Positions 45,941 to 55,401 of a stretch of DNA of 64,000 bases are shown here, piece after piece. This stretch comes from Phycisphaeraceae bacterium (GTDB taxonomy: Bacteria > Planctomycetota > Phycisphaerae > Phycisphaerales > UBA1924): NCBI GenBank assembly GCA_020639155.1, contig JACKHF010000001.1, positions 1,054,001-1,118,000 of the forward strand. Direction: 5' to 3'. The notes under the pieces were generated by a model. It was not told the origin of the DNA, did not search any database, and saw nothing but the letters and a program-made list of their open reading frames with translations. Within the stretch, counting starts at the first letter, position 1; every line of letters begins with the position of its first letter. The position numbers and the translations under genes are program-made.

Positions 45941-45969
45941 CCACTCGTTCCTTTGAGCGGGTGGTTTTT
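45941..45969 (+). terminator. Intrinsic terminator after the gene at 44521-45909
   Basis: CCACTCG pairs with CGGGTGG (one G-T pair) followed by five T. It also lies close to the 3' end of the convergent GNAT gene. Confidence 0.75.
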
Positions 45970-45976
45970 CTTGTGT

Positions 45977-46420
45977 CTATTTCGAATCTGATTGAGGCTG
46001 GGTAAAGACGAGATAAGGCCCAAGCTCGTCTGCGCCATGTCCAGTCGTTGTCCATCCAAGCGATGTATAAAACATCCGAGCGTCAACATTCTGTTCGAGC
46101 ACCTTCAACGACATCGGACGGCGTGCAGATCGGTTGGCAACTTCTAGAAGCTTCCGACCGATCCCGCGACGCTGTATATCTGGTGCAACAAAGAGATGGT
46201 GCACAAAGCTCTCGGGCTCATACAACGACAGGAATCCAACGAGACGACCGTGTTCGTCCTCGGCAACCCAAATGCGTTCATCGATGGTCTGCGATGCAAA
46301 GTCTGCCAGCTGGAACGACTCCGGATCAAACCAGTGGAACGCCGCTCGACGTGCGTCGAGAAACAGCTCTGCCAGCATCTCGTGATCATCGGGTTGTGCA
46401 TCGCGAACAAGAACATCCAT
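45977..46420 (-). CDS. GNAT-family N-acetyltransferase
   Basis: 147 residues from the ATG at 46420 (MDVLVRDAQPDDHEML), the position where GNAT proteins normally begin; an upstream ATG at 46462 would add 14 residues. There is no strong ribosome-binding site for either. The family pattern is clear: R.A...D...L, IWVAEDEHGRLVGFLSL, then VHHLFVAPDIQRRGIGRKLLEVA with the acetyl-CoA binding Q/RxxGxG/A, and NVDARMFYTSLGW at the end. The substrate is unknown. Cytoplasmic. Confidence 0.92.
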   Translation of the reverse strand: MDVLVRDAQPDDHEMLAELFLDARRAAFHWFDPESFQLADFASQTIDERIWVAEDEHGRLVGFLSLYEPESFVHHLFVAPDIQRRGIGRKLLEVANRSARRPMSLKVLEQNVDARMFYTSLGWTTTGHGADELGPYLVFTQPQSDSK

Positions 46421-46469
46421 GCTGCCGAAATCGTACCCGGCTGTCGATGCTTGACATGGCACGACCAGA

Positions 46470-46507
46470 CAAAGACACAGGCCCGAGAGATGGTGACGGG
46501 CCTGTGT
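46470..46507 (-). terminator. Probable intrinsic terminator of lexA
   Basis: ACACAGGCCCG pairs with CGGGCCTGTGT (11-bp perfect stem, 11-base loop). On the minus strand the following sequence is CTTTGTCT, a weak U tract. It lies about 50 bases past the lexA stop. Confidence 0.65.
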
Positions 46508-46553
46508 GCATGCTGATTTGCTTTGTTTCGCTTTGAAAACTGCGACGTTGGGT

Positions 46554-47168
46554 TTAATACCTGCGGATCACACCGCGCACCACGCCCTGGATCTGGCAGA
46601 ACTTCACACGGATGGGATCGAAGTTGGGATTTGCAGGCTGAAGACGGATGTGGTCGGCTTCTCTGAAGTAGGTCTTGAGTGTTGTTGACCCGTCGGGCAG
46701 GAGCGCAACAACGCGATCGCCGTTGTGCGCAACCTCTCTGCGTTCGATGAGCACGTAGTCGCCATCGAGGATGCCCTCGTCGCGCATGGACTCGCCCTCG
46801 ACGCGGAGCGCAAAGTTCGGCGACGCGCTCCTGTTTGTCGGACCGAGCAGCTCCATCAGATCGATCTCGTCCTGGTCCGGCACCTTCTCGATGGGGTACC
46901 CGGCTGCGATCTTGCCGACCAGCGGAAACCGGAGCGGACGCTCCTCGTCCGGCACGTTGATGCCGTCAGCAAGCTTCAAAGAGCGTGCCTTGTTGGCATC
47001 GCGGATGAGTGCTCCCTTCTTGATCAGCGCTTCGACGTGCTCGAAGACCGTCACCTTGGAAACGCCGATCTCGTCGGCCAGCTCCTGCATTGTCGGTGAG
47101 ACACCTGAGCGCATGCGCCAGTCGCGGATAAGTTGCAGGATGCGCAGTTGTTTCGGCGTGAGATTCAT
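46554..47168 (-). CDS. lexA: LexA repressor
   Basis: 204 residues from the ATG at 47168, with GGAGG upstream. The N-terminal winged helix (LTPKQLRILQLIRDW..., PTMQELADEIGVSKVTVFEHVEALIKKG) binds DNA. The autocleavage site Ala89-Gly90 (GKIAAGYP), Ser127 (VEGESMRD) and Lys165 (TTLKTYFRE) are all in place, so RecA-stimulated self-cleavage is expected. It controls the SOS response. The specific operator of this lineage was not identified in the upstream region. Upstream frames extending it are shadows. Confidence 0.97.
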   Translation of the reverse strand: MNLTPKQLRILQLIRDWRMRSGVSPTMQELADEIGVSKVTVFEHVEALIKKGALIRDANKARSLKLADGINVPDEERPLRFPLVGKIAAGYPIEKVPDQDEIDLMELLGPTNRSASPNFALRVEGESMRDEGILDGDYVLIERREVAHNGDRVVALLPDGSTTLKTYFREADHIRLQPANPNFDPIRVKFCQIQGVVRGVIRRY

Positions 47169-48020
47169 GGTGAGCCTCCATAAAACTGAGTTCGTCCCAG
47201 CGACGTGATACCAACCCTGTCGCGCGGGGGTGTTTGACTGAGTGTGATGACAACGCAGCGGACGCTGGTTGTGATGATGCTGACTGAGAAAAACAGGTCT
47301 GCGCACGAACCTGTGCGCGAACGATGGCGTGCTTGTCTGCGTTCGGCAATCGGCCAAGCCTTCGAAGCACACCGAGCACAAGTCGCGAGCCGATTCGCGC
47401 GTGTGTGTACTCGACTTCGAGCGGCATGCCCGCGAACTGCACCGTCGCTGTGCCGGATGTCGGAGTGAAGAACCGCGCCAACCGATCGCAGCAGCGGGAT
47501 CCAAACAATGCGAACCCGGTACCGATCGAACCATCACCAATGCTGAAGGGCGCGGCTGTGCCCGGCTCGATGGTGCGTGTGTATTCCCCACCCGGGCCAA
47601 GACAGACCAACGGCAGATCAGCCGTGTGCGAACAAGCCTGCGAAGAGACCCGCTGTGACCAGCGCGTTGGTGTCTCGTCGTATATGTCTGCCCGTACTTC
47701 TGTTTGTGCTTTTGCTTGTGTCATCGCAGCATTTCCCGTTGCCTGATGCACCCACGCAGCCCACTCGCTGCACTCTGTGTCTGTGTGCATAGCAACACAG
47801 ACGGCCTCCAACGAAGATGGGCAGAAAACGAAGATACGGTCTTTCTTCGCCCGTTCAAAGCCCAACCGTTCGGGAAATGCTAGCCGATCAGAGGCCCGAC
47901 CGCAAGTGGTTCCGGCAGGTTTTCCACAAAAAAGTTGGAGATTTTGGTTTCCGGCTGATTCAGGAGGTTTCCAGCGGGTGATGCGACCAAACAGCGAGAG
48001 CATCGTCTGTTTGGAGTGTG
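47169..48020 (-). other. Long gap upstream of lexA with a possible minus-strand gene
   Basis: 852 bases. A minus-strand frame is open from about 47815 through 46966, into lexA in another frame. Between about 47743 and 47290 its composition is protein-like (LPLVCLGPGGEYTRTIEPG, TATVQFAGMPLEVEYTHARIG, LGVLRRLGRLP) and G/C dominates third codon positions, so a real or decayed gene may be present. No ribosome-binding site or family supports it firmly. The remainder shows no other feature. Confidence 0.3.
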
Positions 48021-48797
48021 TTATTGTGACGTTGGGGTTCCTGTAGTCGTTCCAGTCAACGACTTCGCTTCGGCTCTCACTGAGCGCATGATCACAAAGG
48101 TCATCACGCTCACCATGCACACCGTTGGTGAGCCCGGTGCGAACACCAGCAACCAGCCAAGGACCGGCACAATGGATGACAATGCAACAACACGGACAAA
48201 TGTAACCTGTTTTCGAACACGCTGAAACCGAGCCTCGTTGCTCAGCATGTACAACTGCATTTTTCCCGTTTCGGCGAGCATCCAGAAACCAATCAGTATC
48301 ATCGTCGCTGAGACAATCATCTGTATCAGAAAACCGCCTTTATTGTCATAGAGCACGTCGTCGATCTTAATGGGATATCGCGCAAAGCACAGCACGAAGA
48401 CAACGACCCCAATCATGCACATTGCGCTGCCGCCCCACATGTAACTGCGTGACATGTCAAGATGCATTGATTCCCGGAGGACAATCGTGCATGAAGCAAA
48501 GGTCACAAGCGCACCAATCGCTGTGATCCCAAACGTGATCTGCGACTGGGTGCCTGCATAACCCCACATCGCGTACCCGACGAGTGCAGTGAACACGCCA
48601 ATCACTGCGCGCTGAACATGAACGCAGTATGTGCGCAGATGATGCATGTATCGATCAAGTTCTGCGCCGGCGCGATCTGCTCTGTACGGCTGCTTCGGCG
48701 TACCGCATTCGGGGCACATCACAAGTCCGGAGACGTCGTACCCGCACGAGACACAGTGCTTCTTGAACACGTGAGTTTGTGCGCTCATGCGAGGCAT
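48021..48797 (-). CDS. Zinc-ribbon multi-pass membrane protein
   Basis: 258 residues from the ATG at 48797; an ATG at 48788 is also possible and neither has a strong ribosome-binding site. The N-terminal zinc ribbon (HCVSCGYDVSGLVMCPECGTPKQPY) is followed by about six transmembrane helices. It is paralogous to the genes at 59534-60304 and 60291-61139: shared features are LDMSRSYMWGG near the middle and ILIGFWMLAETGKMQLYML. Its function is unknown; the ribbon should face the cytoplasm. Confidence 0.85.
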   Translation of the reverse strand: MPRMSAQTHVFKKHCVSCGYDVSGLVMCPECGTPKQPYRADRAGAELDRYMHHLRTYCVHVQRAVIGVFTALVGYAMWGYAGTQSQITFGITAIGALVTFASCTIVLRESMHLDMSRSYMWGGSAMCMIGVVVFVLCFARYPIKIDDVLYDNKGGFLIQMIVSATMILIGFWMLAETGKMQLYMLSNEARFQRVRKQVTFVRVVALSSIVPVLGWLLVFAPGSPTVCMVSVMTFVIMRSVRAEAKSLTGTTTGTPTSQ

Positions 48798-48835
48798 TCG
48801 ATATCATAAGTTGGAGCATCATGATATGGATAGAT

Positions 48836-48870
48836 CGAAAAGAAAACCCCACGGACGGGAATCCGTGGGG
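48836..48870 (-). terminator. Intrinsic terminator of the rplM-rpsI operon
   Basis: CCCCACGGA pairs with TCCGTGGGG (9-bp perfect stem, 6-base loop); on the minus strand TTTTCTTTTC follows. It lies 32 bases past the rpsI stop. Confidence 0.93.
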
Positions 48871-48901
48871 CGTTGAAAAACAAACCAAATGTCTCGTGCG
48901 A

Positions 48902-49417
48902 TTAGCGCTTGGAGAACTGGAAGCGCTTGCGAGCACCGGGCTGGCCGTACTTCTTGCGTTCCACCTCGCGTGCGTCGCGCGTCAGGTAGCCAGCGTCACG
49001 GAGCGCCTGTTCGAGTGTGGGGTCGTAATCACGCAGTGCGCGGGCAATGCCGAGCTTGACTGCGCCAGCCTGGCCCATGAATCCGCCGCCCGAGAGGCGT
49101 ACAAACACGTCGAGCTGCCCCATCAGATTGCACAGCTTCAGCGACGCGTAGCAGTCGTTGCGATCGCGGCGCTCGGTAAAGTACTCGTCAACAGTCTTGA
49201 ACTGCTTGCCGGTGATCTGCACCTTGATGTCGCCCTTGCCCTGATCCTTCGCGGGACGGATGCGCACGCGAGCGACCGCGGTCTTGCGACGACCAGTTCC
49301 CCACCACCAGCCACGAGCATCCGCAGGAACGGGATCGCGCAGTGGACGGGAGGATGCTTCGGGTGTCGAACTTGTTTCAGCAACGAGAACGTCGCCTGAT
49401 GTATTGAACTCTGTCAT
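48902..49417 (-). CDS. rpsI: 30S ribosomal protein S9
   Basis: 171 residues, longer than the usual 130 because of an N-terminal extension of about 38 residues rich in Ser/Pro/Ala. The conserved core begins GTGRRKTAVARVR and continues QITGKQFKTVDEYF and VRLSGGGFMGQAGAVKLGIARAL. The C-terminal KKYGQPGARKRFQFSKR is the S9 tail that reaches the P-site tRNA. It is encoded 92 bases downstream of rplM, the conserved bacterial pair. Confidence 0.97.
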   Translation of the reverse strand: MTEFNTSGDVLVAETSSTPEASSRPLRDPVPADARGWWWGTGRRKTAVARVRIRPAKDQGKGDIKVQITGKQFKTVDEYFTERRDRNDCYASLKLCNLMGQLDVFVRLSGGGFMGQAGAVKLGIARALRDYDPTLEQALRDAGYLTRDAREVERKKYGQPGARKRFQFSKR

Positions 49418-49509
49418 GAGCGTGCTCTTTGTGTTCGTGTCTTCGATGACTGTTCGATGAGATTATCTATCTGTAAGTGAACTCTGGTGAATGCAGTGTT
49501 TACTGCGAT

Positions 49510-49941
49510 TTACATCGCTGTGGGGTTGTGCGATGCGTACGGATGATCCGCACCGGGAAAGACCTTCAGCTTCTTGAGCATCTGGCGACCCAGTCTGTTC
49601 TTGGGGAGCATGCGACGAACCGCGAGTTCCACGAGCGCTTCGGGACGGCGCTGACGCAATGAGCCGTAGGACTCCATGTTCATGCCGCCGGGATAGCGTG
49701 TGTATGTCTGCTTGAACTTGTGGTCAGCCTTGCGCCCAGTGAGACCGACCTTCGACGCGTTGGTGACGATGACAAAGTCGCCACAGTCAACGTGCGGTGT
49801 GTACTCGGGGCGGTGCTTGCCCATGAGGACGACAGCAACGTCTGAGGCGAGCCGGCCGAGCGAGACGTTTTCCGCATCGACGACGTGCCACTTCTTTGCT
49901 GGCGCTGTCTGCGGTGTTGCAAGTGTTGTCTGGCGTCGCAT
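49510..49941 (-). CDS. rplM: 50S ribosomal protein L13
   Basis: 143 residues from the ATG at 49941, which has AAAGGAAG upstream; a TTG at 49968 would add nine residues and swallow the ribosome-binding site. The family blocks are clear: WHVVDAENVSLGRLASDVAVVLMGKHRPEYTPHVDCGDFVIVTNASKV, then YTRYPGG and AVRRMLPKNRLGRQMLKKLKVFPG...HP. It is the first gene of the rplM-rpsI operon. Confidence 0.98.
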   Translation of the reverse strand: MRRQTTLATPQTAPAKKWHVVDAENVSLGRLASDVAVVLMGKHRPEYTPHVDCGDFVIVTNASKVGLTGRKADHKFKQTYTRYPGGMNMESYGSLRQRRPEALVELAVRRMLPKNRLGRQMLKKLKVFPGADHPYASHNPTAM

Positions 49942-50415
49942 GATGCTTCCTTTATTATGCGTGGCCAATGGGGACGTGGATTGAGTCGATTCGGGCAGAC
50001 ACCACAGATGCTGGTGAAAGCCAGTTTCGGGTACGCCATCTACCGGATGGGGCGGGCTGAGGGTTTTTTATTGGCCCTTCAGCAGAGTTGCGAGACTGTG
50101 CAGAACCTTTGCCTTCCCAAGCGCAGGCTGATGCAGGGGTGATTGTTGGAGGCAGGGCAGGGGGAGTCAAACAGAGCAGCAGAACAGACCGGAATCATGC
50201 AGAGATTTCCTCACACGAACATGCGAGCAGGTCGAGCCATTAACCTGGCTTGTTTGTTTTTTGATTGGTGCCCGTGCAGTTGCTTCTATGCTATCTGTAA
50301 ATAAGGAACTTACCTTATTTTGTTTCGAGGTTTTTCTCTTTTCATGTAGCATAAGCAGAGAGGCAAATCAGCAGGTTATTCGTTCATCACACCAGTGATT
50401 GAAAGGCTTATTCAC
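49942..50415. other. Divergent intergenic region between rplM and the SBBP-like gene
   Basis: 474 bases without a supported gene; it should hold the rplM promoter and the promoter of the gene at 50416. AGCCA-N6-TGGCT at 50235-50250 is followed by TGTTTGTTTTTT on the plus strand, a short terminator-like hairpin with no gene before it; it is too weak to call. Confidence 0.4.
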
Positions 50416-51789
50416 ATGAAACATCATCACATTCCATTGTTGATCGTGCTCGGCACAACTTCGTTCTGCTTTGCAGATCCCTTCGAGTTTGAATGGGGAT
50501 ACCACTATAACTTCGATGATCGTACAGAACTCAATAACATCTGCGCTGCACCAAACGGCGACATATACGTATGTGGTAAAACGTCACGCGGGAAGTTCGG
50601 CCCCTTTGGTGTGATCTTTGAAGGGCAGGTGATAAGCAGAATCGATCCAACAGGAGCTGTGGTCTGGTCGCGGGTATATAACGACATCTTTGAAGAGGCC
50701 GAGGTCTACTCCTGGGGTATCGCGTCCGACGATCTGGGCAACGCGTACATCGGTGGTGACGCGCCATCAACGATCCCAGGAGTGGGCGGCCATGGTATAA
50801 ATATTGCGAAGTATGACTCTGATGGTAATCAGATGTGGTATTCCGAAATAGCTTCAGGTATCCACGACGTATTCAGCGATATCGATATTGATTCTGCCGG
50901 AAATGTTTACTTTGTTGGCTCAACACGAGGCAACCTCCCCGCACACATTGGAGACTTCGACGTTGTGATTGGGTCTCTCGATGCGGATGGCGCATTACGC
51001 TGGACACGGCAGTTTGGATCGGTCGAGCTCGACTTTGGAGGAGAAATCAAGGTTGATCCATCAGGCAATATCTTTGTCGCCGGACTCACACGAGGTGACT
51101 TCGTTGGCACCAGCCACGGTGCACAGGATGCTCTTCTTGCCAAATACGACAGCGATGGAACGCTCCTCTGGCAAACACAACTCGGAACCCCGGAAAGCGA
51201 GAACTATGGCAACATTGCGCTTGACAGCACAGGAAATGTTTATTTGGCTGGGGCGGTCAGTGGTGACATCAGCGTGATGAAGCTTGACCCAACGGGCACA
51301 CCGATTTGGATCAGCACATTCGGATCAGCAGATATGGATGCTGTATGGGAAATTGAGATTGATTCAAATGATACTCTGTATCTCGCTGGCTCTTACGCTG
51401 GGGCATCGAATAGTGGCGATGCCTTTGTTGCTCAGCTGGACAACAACGGAAACCAGTTGTGGCTGCACTCAGTGGGTTCCGCCCAGATCGATGTCGCTCG
51501 TGGATTGTTTCTGGATGAGATGAACAACATCTATATTGCTGGCGTTACATACGGCAACTTGTTTGCACCGAGTATGATGAGTGGGCCTGACGGTTTCATC
51601 GCAAAGTTTGCCCCCGATGTCTGCTACGCAGACTGCGATAGCGACGGTGATCTCGACATCGTCGATTACATCTGCTTCGGGAACGCCTACGCAGCACAGG
51701 ATCCGTACGCAGACTGTGACGGCAGCGGCTCACTCAACGTCTTTGATTACATCTGCTTCGGCAATGCGTATGCGGCAGGGTGTCCGTAA
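50416..51789 (+). CDS. SBBP-like beta-propeller exported protein with GC-type dockerin tail
   Basis: 457 residues from the ATG at 50416, with GAAAGG upstream; a GTG at 50395 in frame is less likely. The signal peptide is MKHHHIPLLIVLGTTSFCFA. Repeats of 50-55 residues contain APNGDIYVCGKT, DDLGNAYIGGD, DSAGNVYFVGSTRG, DPSGNIFVAGLTRGD, DSTGNVYLAG and W..Q.GS.E.D, the SBBP pattern. It is related to the gene at 21375-22781. The dockerin loops are DCDSDGDLDIVD and DCDGSGSLNVFD. It ends 3 bases from the convergent gene at 51793. Confidence 0.9.
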   Translation: MKHHHIPLLIVLGTTSFCFADPFEFEWGYHYNFDDRTELNNICAAPNGDIYVCGKTSRGKFGPFGVIFEGQVISRIDPTGAVVWSRVYNDIFEEAEVYSWGIASDDLGNAYIGGDAPSTIPGVGGHGINIAKYDSDGNQMWYSEIASGIHDVFSDIDIDSAGNVYFVGSTRGNLPAHIGDFDVVIGSLDADGALRWTRQFGSVELDFGGEIKVDPSGNIFVAGLTRGDFVGTSHGAQDALLAKYDSDGTLLWQTQLGTPESENYGNIALDSTGNVYLAGAVSGDISVMKLDPTGTPIWISTFGSADMDAVWEIEIDSNDTLYLAGSYAGASNSGDAFVAQLDNNGNQLWLHSVGSAQIDVARGLFLDEMNNIYIAGVTYGNLFAPSMMSGPDGFIAKFAPDVCYADCDSDGDLDIVDYICFGNAYAAQDPYADCDGSGSLNVFDYICFGNAYAAGCP

Positions 51790-51792
51790 GAC

Positions 51793-53718
51793 TTACCGCT
51801 GAGACGGATTGTTTCTTGTCTGCACAGCAACATCGCTGTGGAATCGATTCCCGCGCTGCTTTGGTGAATCGGCGTTCGTCCGTTCGTGCTGCAATGAAGC
51901 AGCAAGCGCCTCGCGAGCTGCGATCATCCCGCGGTCTGCATCGAACCCGAATGCGCTTGGATCGAGGTAGTACCCGCGTTCGGCGGGTTGCTTGTCACGC
52001 TCGACGACGAACGGATGTGTTCTTGCGTGCGCATCGTTGCGGACTGCGGTGATTGTCCACGAGACCTTCAATCCCTGTCGCCCGCCAGCGATGCCGAACG
52101 AGTTCCCAGCCACTTCGCGCGAGACATACACTGGCGCGTATCCACCAACGCATGTGAGCTGGTATCTGATGTCGGTGTTGATCGCTGAAAACCACACAGG
52201 GAGCGTCACAGTCGCGCCGCCGCTCTCGTCGAGCACAACATTCCCGGAGTATGTGTTGAGACGCTCGTCGGACTCGACACACGCGTGGTAAAGCTCCTTG
52301 TTTTCGGGATCGAGCGGATGGTCGATGACAAAGTTCTTCGTCCCTGTGACCTGGAGATCGCCCGACACGAAGACGCGCCCGGAAAACCTGCCAGCATATC
52401 CAAAGTCACTCTGCCCGTAGACCGCGTAGGCAACACTTCCGTTGGCAATCCCCACAACGCCGTTCCCGTGCAGCACTGTTGCTTCGCCGTGCACACCGGT
52501 TCCTCCTTCGCCGAACACACCAGAAGGCCCGTCTACAGCATTGGTCGTGGCATCTGAGAACGCCTTCACGCCGTAACTTTGTCCCGTTGCGGGCGCTTCA
52601 GCGATGAACAACCCGCCGACCGCGTCGCCATCGGTCGAGATAGACTTACCCGCGACACCAAAGACATTGGCAGTACCTGCTGCATCTGCAAGAACAGCGG
52701 TTGCTGTGCTGCCGTAGACAGTCCCCCAGACACCGACAGTGTTCGATCCGGTATGGTCCGCACGTCCATACACACCGACGCTGGTGTTCGAGTACCCCGC
52801 GACACTCGCACCACCTAACGGGCCGCCACCGATGGCACTGAAGATCATGTCCTGTAAACCGAGCACCGCAAAGTCGGTAAAGAGACCTGTTGCTGCTGTC
52901 TGGCCGACAACACCGGGGCCATCGAGTGAGAAGCCAAACACACCCGCTGCGTTTGGCGGATTCGGTTGTGTTGCGCCCTGCTCACCAACAACAGCGACCC
53001 CGGTTGATGAGAGTTTCGTCGTTCTGGAATCACCAGCCACGGTGAGTGTGTGTGTCGGTGCGGACGTGCCGATGCCGACACTCCCCGCGTTGTAGAACGT
53101 CGTGGTTCCGCTGAGCTGCCAGTGCGAATCGCCGGGCGGGCCCTGGATCCCTTGCAGTCCCTGTGGACCGGTCGCACCCTGTGCGCCCTGTGGCCCAGTT
53201 GCGCCCTGTGCACCCTGCGGACCGGGCACGCCTTGCGGGCCTGATACACCTTGTGGACCAGCAGGTCCCTGCGGTCCCTGGTTCCCGTCAAGCGCAAAGA
53301 GTGCAATCGGTGCTGGCGTGATCGGTTGGCGTGGGCTGAGTGTGACATATCCGCCCGAGCCTGCTGGGCTGCGCACGTCGATCTCCAGCCATCGCTGATC
53401 CGCACCAAAGACACCGGAACCAAAGTCCAGATCCACGCTGAACCTTCCGTCGGTCAGCGTCTGGTTTACAAGCGTGAGTGTCAGCCCGATCTGCGCGCCG
53501 CCGAACTTCGCATTGTACAAGCGAAACACAAAGTCTGCTGTGCCGGACACCGTCGATCCGCTCGAGCGCAGCTCGCCCTGATAAGTAAACATTTCGTCAA
53601 CCGGCACATCGTGCCCACCCGTGTGCGCGGATGCTGGTTGTTGATTTATGTCATTGGTCTGTGCAAAAAGCGATGTACTGACGCAAAGACACGCAATGAT
53701 ACTAATACACGGTTTCAT
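51793..53718 (-). CDS. Collagen-like exported fibre protein
   Basis: 641 residues from the ATG at 53718 behind AAAGGAGTGA. The signal peptide is [20 protein letters not shown]. The N-terminal domain ([45 protein letters not shown]) is paralogous to that of 38708-40312. The Gly-X-Y tract is at about residues 146-197, followed by [25 protein letters not shown] and Gly-rich VYG/VWG repeats. The C-terminus differs: instead of S74 it has [35 protein letters not shown] and AERGYYLDP, a conserved non-S74 ending seen in exported repeat proteins. It has no dockerin. Confidence 0.9.
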   Translation of the reverse strand: MKPCISIIACLCVSTSLFAQTNDINQQPASAHTGGHDVPVDEMFTYQGELRSSGSTVSGTADFVFRLYNAKFGGAQIGLTLTLVNQTLTDGRFSVDLDFGSGVFGADQRWLEIDVRSPAGSGGYVTLSPRQPITPAPIALFALDGNQGPQGPAGPQGVSGPQGVPGPQGAQGATGPQGAQGATGPQGLQGIQGPPGDSHWQLSGTTTFYNAGSVGIGTSAPTHTLTVAGDSRTTKLSSTGVAVVGEQGATQPNPPNAAGVFGFSLDGPGVVGQTAATGLFTDFAVLGLQDMIFSAIGGGPLGGASVAGYSNTSVGVYGRADHTGSNTVGVWGTVYGSTATAVLADAAGTANVFGVAGKSISTDGDAVGGLFIAEAPATGQSYGVKAFSDATTNAVDGPSGVFGEGGTGVHGEATVLHGNGVVGIANGSVAYAVYGQSDFGYAGRFSGRVFVSGDLQVTGTKNFVIDHPLDPENKELYHACVESDERLNTYSGNVVLDESGGATVTLPVWFSAINTDIRYQLTCVGGYAPVYVSREVAGNSFGIAGGRQGLKVSWTITAVRNDAHARTHPFVVERDKQPAERGYYLDPSAFGFDADRGMIAAREALAASLQHERTNADSPKQRGNRFHSDVAVQTRNNPSQR

Positions 53719-53875
53719 GCTCACTCCTTTGGTGCGTGTTGCGCACAAGTGGTTATGCTCATAGGTGACGATCCAGTCTACAAGATTTCCTGGGTGCATG
53801 CAAAGCTCAGATCATGTATTTTCTGGTGCAAACACCGCTCTATAACACAAAGCAAACACAAAGATACAATGCGCC

Positions 53876-54661
53876 ATGCGATCGGGCTGGCATGTCATGA
53901 CGATTTATGCACTTGTGCTCGGGTGCGTCACGACTGTCGCTGTCTCGTGGATCTTTGCGCTCGGTGTGGTCCATCCGAATGTCTTCGGCAGCGCATCGTC
54001 GCGGACTGCGCAGGCTGGGATCGCGTCGGACAGCACGTTCATTGGTGTGATGCGAACGGACGGGCTCGGTGTCTCAGCGTTTGCAGCTGCGACATCCCCA
54101 TCCGTCATCGCGCGCCGTCCGGGTGCTGCTGTCGAGCTGTCTGAGCTCATGCCCAAACGATTACAACATGTGCTCATCGACTGGGCGTGCGAGGTTCCAA
54201 CACCAGCACTTCCCACAACATTTGCACGCGGCGTGGTTGAGTGGGGGTTCCCGTTTCCTGCGATGCGCGCAAGTTTCGATCAGCAGACGCCCCGCCCTGT
54301 GAGTGGCGCTCCAAACCCAGCATTGCCCGGCACGCCGAACGCAGGGCGATTGTTTGCCACTGGTGCTCGCTGGTTCAAAGCCCGCAATGGCATTGTGGTG
54401 CGCGATGCACCAGCAACTTTTCAGGACGGTTACGCACTCTCGCCGCGCGAGCTGGTCCTGCCAACGCGTATCGTCTGGCCCGGATTTGTTGTAGACACTG
54501 TGTTCTGGGGCGCTGTGTGGTTCGCATTCCTGTTTCTCCCGCGAACACTTCGCACGCACGCGCGTCGAAGAAAGAACAAGTGCCTTGCGTGTGGGTACAG
54601 CAGATCGAGCCTCAACATTGAAACACCGTGCCCAGAGTGTGGAAACAACCCAACTCAGTGA
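53876..54661 (+). CDS. Membrane protein with C-terminal zinc ribbon
   Basis: 261 residues from the ATG at 53876. An N-terminal helix (MTIYALVLGCVTTVAVSWIFALGVV) and a second near residue 207 (VVDTVFWGAVWFAFLFLP) flank an extracytoplasmic domain of about 170 residues. After the second helix the Arg-rich segment leads to the ribbon KCLACGYSRSSLN...CPECGNN. It is paralogous to the next gene, with which it overlaps by four bases (GTGA). Its function is unknown. Confidence 0.82.
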   Translation: MRSGWHVMTIYALVLGCVTTVAVSWIFALGVVHPNVFGSASSRTAQAGIASDSTFIGVMRTDGLGVSAFAAATSPSVIARRPGAAVELSELMPKRLQHVLIDWACEVPTPALPTTFARGVVEWGFPFPAMRASFDQQTPRPVSGAPNPALPGTPNAGRLFATGARWFKARNGIVVRDAPATFQDGYALSPRELVLPTRIVWPGFVVDTVFWGAVWFAFLFLPRTLRTHARRRKNKCLACGYSRSSLNIETPCPECGNNPTQ

Positions 54662-55401
54662 TTCGATTGCTTGTGACAACTTCTGTTCTTTCGCTGATGC
54701 TTGGATGTCTCACAACGATCACTGTGTCATGGGCACTTGCGATCGGCGTGCTGCCAGCTGGTCAGTTGTTGATACGGACAAACTTGGTGTATGTCCCAGT
54801 CTTTCCACGCGCTCTCAAGTACTATGAGACATGCACATTCGGCGCGACGCGGTACAACACAACCGAGGAGTATGGACCGGGCCTGGATCTTCAGCTTATC
54901 ACGCATCTGGACGCGAAGGCCTTTCCTCCCTCGTGGGCACACAATGCGCTGCTCGACTGGACCGATCGATCAGACCATGTGCATTCCCGAACCGTGATTG
55001 CTTCGGGCTGGCCGATGCGCGCCATGTGGCTCGGTTACACCGACACACCACAAGGCAGCGGAACAACACCGGTTCCACGCAATAGTGTCCAAGTCATCGA
55101 AGGCCCCTTTGCGATTACCGTCAGCAATCCGTTTCCCTTGGAACCGCTCACACTCCCAACCCGCATCGCGTGGCCCGGGTTTCTGGTGAATACGGCGCTC
55201 GCATCTGCATCGTGGTGGGCTCTGATCTTCACGCCGGTTGCTCTTTGCAGATACTTCCGGCGCAAACAGAACAGGTGCCTTGCGTGCGGGTACAGCAAGA
55301 TTGGAATCGCATCAAACGTACCATGCCCTGAGTGTGGCATTGCACTCCTAGAAACCAACAAGCAAAGTCACATTATTGGTAATCTTTCTCATGAAGAATG
55401 A
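54658..55401 (+). CDS. Membrane protein with C-terminal zinc ribbon, tandem paralogue
   Basis: 247 residues if the GTG at 54658 is used; it overlaps the previous stop as GTGA and places the first helix (LLVTTSVLSLMLGCLTTITVSWALAIGVL) as in the paralogue. GTGs at 54628 and 54637 are alternatives. The soluble middle differs from the upstream gene, but LTLPTRIAWPGFLVNTALASASWWAL and RCLACGYSKIGI...CPECGIAL align closely. The 3' end overlaps the convergent gene at 55373 by 29 bases. Confidence 0.8.
   Translation: MIRLLVTTSVLSLMLGCLTTITVSWALAIGVLPAGQLLIRTNLVYVPVFPRALKYYETCTFGATRYNTTEEYGPGLDLQLITHLDAKAFPPSWAHNALLDWTDRSDHVHSRTVIASGWPMRAMWLGYTDTPQGSGTTPVPRNSVQVIEGPFAITVSNPFPLEPLTLPTRIAWPGFLVNTALASASWWALIFTPVALCRYFRRKQNRCLACGYSKIGIASNVPCPECGIALLETNKQSHIIGNLSHEE

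Noticed and set aside
46966..47600. Extended lexA start at 47600
   Set aside because: LexA proteins begin at MNLTPKQ; the ATG at 47168 has a good GGAGG site, and the extra 144 residues look non-coding in that frame.
50235..50262. Hairpin AGCCA/TGGCT followed by a T-rich run as a terminator or small RNA end
   Set aside because: The stem is only 5 bp and no transcript is known to enter from the left; left as an unassigned note in the intergenic entry.
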